From contig URVL01000073.1 of assembly GCA_900551265.1 (NCBI GenBank), forward strand, positions 1-10,146: a stretch of 10,146 nt of DNA, given 5' to 3'. Shown in pieces: positions 5,513-10,146 of this stretch; position 1 is the stretch's first letter; every line of letters starts with the position of its first letter. This DNA comes from an uncultured Eubacteriales bacterium (GTDB lineage: Bacteria; Bacillota; Clostridia; Oscillospirales; QAMX01). The notes under the pieces are model-generated. The model worked only from the letters and a program-made list of their open reading frames with translations, had not been told where the DNA came from and made no database searches. The position numbers and the translations under genes were made by a program.

Positions 5513-7417
5513 ATGATAAAGGTTTATTTGCCGGACGGCGCCGCTTTGGAACTTTCTGACGGCGCGAACTGTCTTGATGCCGCAAAGGCGATATCCGCCG
5601 GTCTGGCACGCGCAGCCTTTGCCGCAGAGGTGGACGGCAAGGCGGTCGAGCTTATGACGCCGCTGACAGACGGCGCGCATATTGCGATCCTTACCTCCGG
5701 CGACGATGCGCTGCACATGATGCGCCATACGGCGAGCCATGTTCTGGCCCAGGCTGTGCAGCATCTCTACCCGGACGCCAAGTTTGCCATCGGCCCGGCA
5801 ATTTCCACCGGCTTTTACTACGATATCGATTGCAAGACTGTTTTTACGCCGGAGGATCTGAAAAAGATTGAAGCGGAGATGAAAAAGATCATCAAGCAGG
5901 CTCTCCCCCTGGAACGCTTTACCATGCCGCGAGAGGAGGCTCTTGCCTATTTCCGCGAAAAAAATGAGCCATATAAGGTGGAATTGATTGAGGACCTTCC
6001 GGAGGATGCAGAGATTTCCTTCTATCGCCAGGGCGACTTCACGGATCTGTGTGCCGGACCGCACCTGCCGGATACCGGACGTGTCAAGGCGTTTTCACTG
6101 ACGAGCGTAGCCGGCGCCTACTGGCGCGGCGATTCTTCCCGCCCCATGCTTCAGCGTATTTACGGCGCGGCGTTTTTGACGAAGGATGAGCTGCAGGCGT
6201 ACATCACACGCATGGAAGAGGCAAAAAAGCGCGACCACCGCAAGCTTGGCCGTGATTTAGGCTTGTTTATGTTGACCGAGGAGGGCCCTGGCTTCCCATT
6301 TTTCCTGCCCAAGGGCATGGTGTTGCGCAACACGCTGATCGACTACTGGCGCGAGGTCCACAAGCGCTACGGCTACGTGGAGGTCTCCACCCCCATGATT
6401 CTGAACCGTCAGCTGTGGGAGCAGTCCGGCCACTGGGATCACTACAAGGACAATATGTACACCACCGTCATCGACGGCGAGGATTACGCCATCAAGCCAA
6501 TGAACTGCCCAGGCGGCATGCTGGTTTATGCTGCCGAACCGCATTCCTACCGCGATTTGCCGCTGCGCTGCGGCGAGTTGGGTCTTGTTCACCGGCATGA
6601 ACTTTCCGGGGCACTGCATGGGCTGTTCCGCGTGCGCTGCTTCACGCAGGACGACGCGCATATCTTCATGACGCGCGATCAAATGAAGGATGAAATCAAA
6701 AACGTCGTCAAACTTTTCGACGAGGTGTATTCCACCTTCGGATTGAAGTATGAGATTGAGCTGTCTACGATGCCGGAGGATCACATCGGCACTGTGGAGG
6801 AATGGGAGGAAAACCAGAATATTTTGAAGGATGCCATTACCGATATGGGAAAAACCTATGTTGTCAATGAGGGCGACGGCGCATTCTACGGACCGAAGCT
6901 CGACTTCCATATCGAGGACTGTATTGGCCGCACCTGGCAGTGCGGTACGATCCAGCTGGACAGCCAGCTGCCGGAGCGCTTTGAACTGGAGTATATCGGT
7001 TCCGACGGCGCGCCGCACCGGCCGGTGATGATCCACCGCGTGGTGTTTGGTTCCATTGAACGCTTTATCGGCGTGATTACTGAGCACTTTGCGGGTGCTT
7101 TCCCAATGTGGCTCGCACCGGTTCAGGTGAAGGTGTTGCCCATCACCGACCGTACGCGCAATTATGCGGCGGGCGTCCTTGAAACGCTGAATGCCACAGG
7201 CCTGCGTGCGGAGCTTGACGACCGTAGCGAGAAGATCGGCTATAAGATTCGTGAGGCGCAGCTTCAGAAGATTCCGTATATGCTCGTCGTGGGCGATAAG
7301 GAGTCTGAGGATGGCACGGTTGCTGTACGCGATCGCCGCGACGGCTCGAACGAGACAATGACACTCGATGCGTTCCTTGCGAAGATTGGAGAAGAAATCA
7401 AGACCAAGGCCCTGTAA
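5513..7417 (+). CDS. thrS: Threonyl-tRNA synthetase
   Basis: The enzyme charges tRNA-Thr with threonine in the cytoplasm. The 634-residue length is normal. Domains in order: TGS (about 1-61); the editing domain, with HxxxH at His72/His76 and CAGPH at Cys180/His184, the residues that clear mischarged Ser-tRNA; the class II catalytic core (about 240-535), with zinc ligands Cys332 (MNCPGG), His383 (DDAHIF) and His508 (MIHRVVFGS), motif 2 (RHELSGALHGLFRVR) and motif 3 (GSIERFIG); and the anticodon-binding domain (about 537-634, WLAPVQVKVLPIT to the end). All key residues are present, so it should be active and proofreading-competent. The ATG is fixed by AAGGAGAG five bases upstream. It is monocistronic, with its own T-box and hairpins behind it. 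A long antisense frame at 6257-7597 is only a shadow of its codon use. Confidence 0.98.
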   Translation: MIKVYLPDGAALELSDGANCLDAAKAISAGLARAAFAAEVDGKAVELMTPLTDGAHIAILTSGDDALHMMRHTASHVLAQAVQHLYPDAKFAIGPAISTGFYYDIDCKTVFTPEDLKKIEAEMKKIIKQALPLERFTMPREEALAYFREKNEPYKVELIEDLPEDAEISFYRQGDFTDLCAGPHLPDTGRVKAFSLTSVAGAYWRGDSSRPMLQRIYGAAFLTKDELQAYITRMEEAKKRDHRKLGRDLGLFMLTEEGPGFPFFLPKGMVLRNTLIDYWREVHKRYGYVEVSTPMILNRQLWEQSGHWDHYKDNMYTTVIDGEDYAIKPMNCPGGMLVYAAEPHSYRDLPLRCGELGLVHRHELSGALHGLFRVRCFTQDDAHIFMTRDQMKDEIKNVVKLFDEVYSTFGLKYEIELSTMPEDHIGTVEEWEENQNILKDAITDMGKTYVVNEGDGAFYGPKLDFHIEDCIGRTWQCGTIQLDSQLPERFELEYIGSDGAPHRPVMIHRVVFGSIERFIGVITEHFAGAFPMWLAPVQVKVLPITDRTRNYAAGVLETLNATGLRAELDDRSEKIGYKIREAQLQKIPYMLVVGDKESEDGTVAVRDRRDGSNETMTLDAFLAKIGEEIKTKAL

Positions 7418-7430
7418 AGCGGATAAAAGC

Positions 7431-7457
7431 GGGAGGTCCATATTGCACGGGCCTCCC
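7431..7457 (+). terminator. Hairpin after thrS (GGGAGG/CCTCCC)
   Basis: GGGAGG (7431-7436) pairs with CCTCCC (7452-7457), and two further CC/GG pairs lie inside. It sits 13 bases after the thrS stop and has no T-run, so it is a weak terminator at best or a 3' stabilising hairpin. Confidence 0.4.
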
Positions 7458-7468
7458 TGAACAGAGGA

Positions 7469-7508
7469 AACAGGGGGTCCTACTTGATAGGAGCCCCTGT
7501 TTGTTTCG
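7469..7508. terminator. Terminator behind thrS
   Basis: AACAGGGG-G-TCCTA (7469-7482) pairs with TAGGA-G-CCCCTGTT (around 7488-7501) with one G-G mismatch and a short loop, followed by TTTGTTTC. This is the best terminator candidate for thrS. The - strand side reads CCTGTTTCC, so some leftward activity is possible. Confidence 0.7.
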
Positions 7509-7555
7509 CCGGATTTGCCGGAACGATTGCATACAGGTAAGTAGTCACGCTGCGG

Positions 7556-7605
7556 AGTTGCCCCCGGACTGCCGATAAACCGGCAGTCCGGGGGCAACTT
7601 TTATA
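7556..7605. terminator. Perfect 19-bp hairpin between converging genes
   Basis: AGTTGCCCCCGGACTGCCG (7556-7574) is perfectly complementary to 7581-7599 around a six-base ATAAAC loop. On the + strand it is followed by TTTTATAT; on the - strand there is no T-run. It lies 11 bases beyond the stop of the oxidoreductase fragment at 7616. It is probably a transcription barrier between convergent genes, but the stem is longer than most terminators and may be a copy of a dispersed palindrome. Confidence 0.6.
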
Positions 7606-7615
7606 TGCACGGGGG

Positions 7616-8740
7616 TCAGAGCTGAATACCGGTCTGCGCAGGATTGTCGAGGAGATTTCCCCGGTAGTCAAAACGCGAACCATGACATGGACAGTCCCAG
7701 CTTTTTTCATCCGGGTTCCATGCAAGTTCACATCCCAGGTGCGGGCATCGGGCGCTGACTGCGTAGACTTCCCCCTGCTCGTCGCGGTAGACGCCAACTT
7801 TCTGCCCGTCCAATTCGATAATACCGCCATGTCCCATTGGCAGGGAGTCGAGCGTTTTTTTCGGAATATGAAAAGCGCCCTTCGTAAGTCCTCGGACGGC
7901 ATGTGCCATTTCTGCCGCTACGGCGCGCGCGGACTCCGTAACCGTAAAACGCCCGGGATCGAAGACATGGGCATAGGGATTCTCACCGCTGTGAATCAGA
8001 TCGGAAATAAGCTGCGCTGCAACCATGGAACCGGTCATGCCCCACTTGCCGAATCCGGTCGCAACGTACCAGTTGGGTGTGGAGGCGGCAAACCGCCCAA
8101 TGTAGGGAATGCCGTCCGGCGTCATACAGTCCTGGGCCGACCATTGCCTGGCAACTGTTGCACCGGGGAAGAAACGTTCTGCCGCCGTTCGGAGGTCCTG
8201 GTAGGAACTGCCCGCATCATGTTCTCCCGCTCGATGGTTCCCGCCGCCCATTAAGAGATAGCCGCCCGCCGGACGGAATGAGTACCCGTCCGGGTCAATG
8301 CCGTAATACATTCCCTGAAGTGCCGCCGCCTGTTCCAGCGCCAACACATAACTGCGTTCCTGATGCATACGCGCAAAGTAGAAACCGGGTACATTGACAA
8401 AAGGATAATGACAAGTAAATATGATATATTTTGCCCGCACCTTGGCTTGTTCCGTTTGAATGATATGGTTTTCGACAGACAAAACGCGTGTATTTTCATA
8501 CAGTTCAAGACGACCTTCCAGAGCTCGCAGAAATTTCAGGGGATGAAAGCTCGCCTGATTTTCATACTGCAAAACGCCTGCGACAGAAAAGGGAAGCTCA
8601 GAATCCGCATGGAAGGATGCATGTATGCCGCATGCTTCGGCAAGCGATTGTTCCCGCTTCAGGATTTCGGGTGCGCGTTTGGTATAAAGACAGACGGGGC
8701 GGGTTTCAAAATCGCAGTCGATATGCTCCGTTTGTATCAT
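7616..8740 (-). CDS. FAD-dependent oxidoreductase with C-terminal Rieske domain, C-terminal fragment
   Basis: These 374 residues are the larger part of a broken gene. The first two thirds match the body of DAO-type FAD oxidoreductases (CDFETRPVCLYTKRA; YENQASFHPLKFLRAL; and near the end of the FAD domain PDGIPYIGRF with NWYVATGFGKWGMTGS, the typical C-terminal FAD-contact region). The last 55 residues or so are a Rieske [2Fe-2S] domain: Cys332-x-His334 and Cys350-x-x-His353 are the iron ligands, and Cys337 and Cys352 are the extra pair that forms a disulfide in bc1-type Rieske proteins. Such fusions are predicted electron-transfer enzymes; the substrate is unknown. The ATG at 8740 has no ribosome binding site and overlaps the stop of the upstream fragment (ATGA). 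The frame is open further upstream (KYHAAANEAAIYAFSQM), which reads as the natural continuation, so this ATG is probably not a native start. Confidence 0.85.
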   Translation of the reverse strand: MIQTEHIDCDFETRPVCLYTKRAPEILKREQSLAEACGIHASFHADSELPFSVAGVLQYENQASFHPLKFLRALEGRLELYENTRVLSVENHIIQTEQAKVRAKYIIFTCHYPFVNVPGFYFARMHQERSYVLALEQAAALQGMYYGIDPDGYSFRPAGGYLLMGGGNHRAGEHDAGSSYQDLRTAAERFFPGATVARQWSAQDCMTPDGIPYIGRFAASTPNWYVATGFGKWGMTGSMVAAQLISDLIHSGENPYAHVFDPGRFTVTESARAVAAEMAHAVRGLTKGAFHIPKKTLDSLPMGHGGIIELDGQKVGVYRDEQGEVYAVSARCPHLGCELAWNPDEKSWDCPCHGSRFDYRGNLLDNPAQTGIQL

Positions 8741-9042
8741 TTGTGAAAAGGCATAGATGGCCGCCTCATTTGCTGCTGCATGATATTTGCGCCAAAGTTA
8801 TCGTGAAGGCGGCTGAGAATGAGTCCGTGCTGAGAGGTGATTTTGGCGGTCGTTCCGCTGGTCTGGCCGCTTTCTGCCCGCCTGGCTTCCAGTACGACGG
8901 TATGGATGCCTGATTTCCCCAAAAGATACGCAGTCAGGATCCCTGCCATGCCTCCGCCGATAACGACGGCGTCTGTCTGAAGATCTGCGTGCAGCGCATC
9001 ATGCGGAGTATATGAGGTTGATTCCGTCCAGATGGATTCCAT
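8737..9042 (-). CDS. FAD-dependent oxidoreductase, N-terminal fragment (frameshifted)
   Basis: This is a 101-residue product starting MESIWTESTSYTPHDA, behind AAAGGACG seven bases upstream. The ATG further upstream at 9096 lacks such a site. Residues 25-40 are the ADP-binding beta-alpha-beta fold with GxGxxG at 29-34 (VVIGGGMAGILTAYLL), and GQTSGTTAKITSQHGLI is the family's next conserved block. The fragment ends QQQMRRPSMPFHK; the last dozen residues do not look like the family and are read out of frame. The rest of the protein continues in the other frame as the entry at 7616-8740. Together the two would make roughly 480 residues, a normal length for this FAD-Rieske fusion. Unless the break is a sequencing error or is suppressed, the gene is a pseudogene. 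Confidence 0.82.
   Translation of the reverse strand: MESIWTESTSYTPHDALHADLQTDAVVIGGGMAGILTAYLLGKSGIHTVVLEARRAESGQTSGTTAKITSQHGLILSRLHDNFGANIMQQQMRRPSMPFHK
8771..8790 (-). other. Frameshift site inside the FAD-Rieske gene
   Basis: Upstream, the frame reads FGANIMQQ. Downstream, the other frame reads YHAAANEAAIYAF. Related proteins, from memory, carry FG, six residues, then Y and an ANEAAI-like block, so the two frames join cleanly if about 13 bases were lost at ATCATGCAGCAG (8773-8784). Confidence 0.6.
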
Positions 9043-9109
9043 GAAATTTCGTCCTTTCGTGTCTGTTTTCGGTAGTTTGCACGAAGAGACATACAATTAT
9101 GCTAAAGAG

Positions 9110-9140
9110 ACCCTCCAACCTTATAAACCGGTTGAAGGGT
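9110..9140 (-). terminator. Hairpin at the 3' end of the MATE gene
   Basis: ACCCTCCAACC (9110-9120) and GGTTGAAGGGT (9130-9140) are complementary except for one C/A mismatch. On the - strand the stem overlaps the MATE stop codon and is followed by CTCTTTAG, a weak T-run. It probably separates the MATE gene from the oxidoreductase. Confidence 0.5.
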
Positions 9141-9951
9141 CCGTACTTGATTTGGACTGCGGTAATGGTTCTTTGTTTAAAACTGCGGTATCCATTTGCC
9201 GGCGCATATTGCGGTATTCGAAAGAAATCAATACCAGAGCGACTACAAAGGAGAGAATATCAGCGATCGGCGCAGCCCATAGCATTCCCGTAACACCCAA
9301 AGCGCGTGATAAAATCATGACGCCGGGTACCAAAAATAGCACGTCTCTCGACAGTGATAACAGTGTTGCCTTGACAGGCTTGCCGATCGACTGCAGGAAA
9401 ATGCTGCTTGCCTTTTGAACACAGCATAGCAGGATGCCGCTGAGAAAAATACGAAAACACAGGTCTGCATACTCGTTATAGAGTTCGCTTTCGCTGCCGA
9501 AGATATTGACGATAGCCTGCGGACAGCATTCAAAAAGTAACATGGCGATTGCGCCAACAATGACATTGGCCAGAATTACCCAGCGGTATGTTAAGAAAGC
9601 ACGCCGGTAATCCCCGGCACCGTAGTTATAGCCCGCGATGGGTTGCCCACCCACGGCAATGCCGACGGAAAAGGCAATGACGATACCAAAAACCTTCATG
9701 ACAATGCCGACTACGGAGAGCGGAATATCCGCGCCATATATAGACGCAGGTCCGTAGCGCACAATCATATTGTTTGCAACGCTGATAATAATGACAATGG
9801 CAATTTGTGTAATAAAGCTGGATACGCCCAGTTGACAGATTTGACGAAGCAACGGACCCCTGAGCCGGAAGCTGGACTTGGAAAGACGGAAGGATTTTGG
9901 CTTTTTAAAGTAGAGCACGGTGGCGATGCAGGAGGCTACCTGGCCAATGAC
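9121..9951 (-). CDS. MATE-family efflux transporter, C-terminal part (truncated)
   Basis: MATE proteins export drugs and other small molecules by Na+ or H+ antiport and usually have 12 helices in about 450 residues. About 276 residues remain here: the end of the first helix bundle (VIGQVASCIATVLYF), the cytoplasmic link (KKPKSFRLSKSSFRL) and the second bundle. The second bundle holds the hallmark GGQPIAGYNYGAGDYRRA and the hydrophobic stretches ANVIVGAIAMLLFE, FRIFLSGILLCC and FLVPGVMILSRALG. The tail is polar (MRRQMDTAVLNKEPLPQ). Family similarity stops at VIGQ, near 9951. The frame stays open to 10122, but those extra codons are the complement of a relaxase gene and are not transporter sequence. 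The N-terminal 40% or so and the promoter are therefore missing, and the gene should not be functional as it stands. Confidence 0.88.
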   Translation of the reverse strand, partial: VIGQVASCIATVLYFKKPKSFRLSKSSFRLRGPLLRQICQLGVSSFITQIAIVIIISVANNMIVRYGPASIYGADIPLSVVGIVMKVFGIVIAFSVGIAVGGQPIAGYNYGAGDYRRAFLTYRWVILANVIVGAIAMLLFECCPQAIVNIFGSESELYNEYADLCFRIFLSGILLCCVQKASSIFLQSIGKPVKATLLSLSRDVLFLVPGVMILSRALGVTGMLWAAPIADILSFVVALVLISFEYRNMRRQMDTAVLNKEPLPQSKSSTDPSTGL

Positions 9952-9952
9952 C

Positions 9953-10146
9953 GGCAACCCCCATGTCCATATCATGCTGACCGTCCGGCCCTTAAAAGAA
10001 AACGGCGCATGGGGCGCGAAGTGCCGCAAGGCATACGACCTGGACGAAAACGGCCAGCGCATCCCGGACGGGAAAGGCGGCTGGAAGAACCACCGGGAGG
10101 ACACCACCGACTGGAACGACAAAGGGAATGTGGAGATTTGGCGGGC
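9953..10146 (+). CDS. MobA/MobL-type relaxase, internal fragment
   Basis: The + strand frame reads GNPHVHIMLTVRPLKENG, then WGAKCRKAYDLDENGQRIP, a Gly/Lys-rich stretch and DTTDWNDKGNVEIWR, running off the window edge. NPHxHIMxTxR is the metal-binding histidine motif of MobA/MobL (HUH, MOBQ-type) relaxases, which nick plasmid or element DNA at oriT for conjugative transfer. WGAK..K.Y.LDENG and DW.....E.WR are the segments that normally follow it. No start codon or ribosome binding site precedes it in frame: the codons before 9950 belong to the antisense of the MATE gene. The N-terminal part with the catalytic Tyr is absent at this locus. The segment is visibly richer in G+C than the MATE gene beside it. 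It continues beyond the window. Confidence 0.8.

Noticed and set aside
4762..5559. A 265-codon + strand frame across the rpsF 5' end, the leader and the T-box.
   Set aside because: It runs antisense to rpsF and through the T-box riboswitch and its terminator, with no ribosome binding site.
6257..7597. A 446-codon - strand frame.
   Set aside because: It is fully antisense to well-supported thrS and crosses the thrS terminators. It has no recognisable domain and reflects codon bias.
7682..8254. A + strand frame of 190 codons opposite the oxidoreductase.
   Set aside because: It is antisense to the clear Rieske and FAD domain coding sequence and has no family resemblance.
8737..8740. ATGA overlap read as normal translational coupling of two separate genes.
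   Set aside because: The downstream frame continues upstream of this ATG with family-like sequence, and the upstream product ends in non-family residues. A frameshift explains both better.
9032..9418. A + strand frame containing GSVLDLDCGNGSL, which resembles motif I of SAM-dependent methyltransferases.
   Set aside because: It is the complement of the MATE C-terminus and of the intergenic hairpin. No ribosome binding site precedes it, and nothing after the motif resembles a methyltransferase.
9952..10122. An N-terminal extension of the MATE gene on the - strand.
   Set aside because: The residues are not transporter-like, while the opposite strand reads as conserved MobA/MobL sequence in frame.
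1..10146. Search by eye for CRISPR arrays, tRNA or rRNA genes, and insertion-sequence ends.
   Set aside because: No regularly spaced direct repeats, no cloverleaf with a TTC-type arm, no rRNA segment and no transposase frame were seen.

Overview
The window reads as chromosomal DNA of an anaerobic, low-to-mid G+C member of the Bacillota, most likely a gut-type clostridium. The reasons are a threonyl T-box riboswitch in front of thrS, the rpsF-ssb-rpsR cluster without rplI, purine-rich Shine-Dalgarno sites close to AAGGAGG, good sigma-A type promoters and many intrinsic terminators. The genus cannot be read from the sequence.

Layout from left to right. (1) An hflK-hflC pair on the + strand; hflK is cut by the left window edge. 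These encode a membrane SPFH complex normally linked to FtsH proteolysis, and they end in a strong terminator. (2) A regulatory module at about 2167-3624. A helix-turn-helix repressor with an S24/LexA-like C-terminal domain is transcribed to the right. A sigma-region-4-like, phage-type protein, preceded by a possible 67-residue leader ORF, is transcribed to the left. Two near-identical palindromes (GTTGC-N5-GCAACAT) sit in the leftward leader, one of them over the leftward start site, and a half-site lies inside the rightward promoter. The LexA-like domain has lost both catalytic residues. This is the most interesting part of the window: it looks like a small phage-derived genetic switch with no other phage genes in view. 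(3) The rpsF-ssb-rpsR operon on the - strand, with a leader of about 120 nt that may hold an S6:S18 autoregulatory site. (4) A divergent thrS with its own promoter, a T-box with a likely ACC threonine specifier, a terminator and a long spacer. (5) A hairpin-rich gap, then a - strand FAD-dependent oxidoreductase with a C-terminal Rieske [2Fe-2S] domain, broken into two frames by what looks like a short deletion. (6) The C-terminal part of a MATE-family transporter on the - strand. It stops abruptly near 9951, where an internal piece of a MobA/MobL-type relaxase gene begins on the + strand and runs off the right edge.

How the parts relate: hflKC, rpsF-ssb-rpsR and thrS are housekeeping genes, each with its own promoter or terminators. 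The switch at 2167-3624 is accessory and appears self-contained. The last 2.5 kb shows decay (a frameshifted oxidoreductase) and a breakpoint that joins two truncated genes. That breakpoint is either a real recombination event or an assembly chimera, and the window alone cannot tell which.
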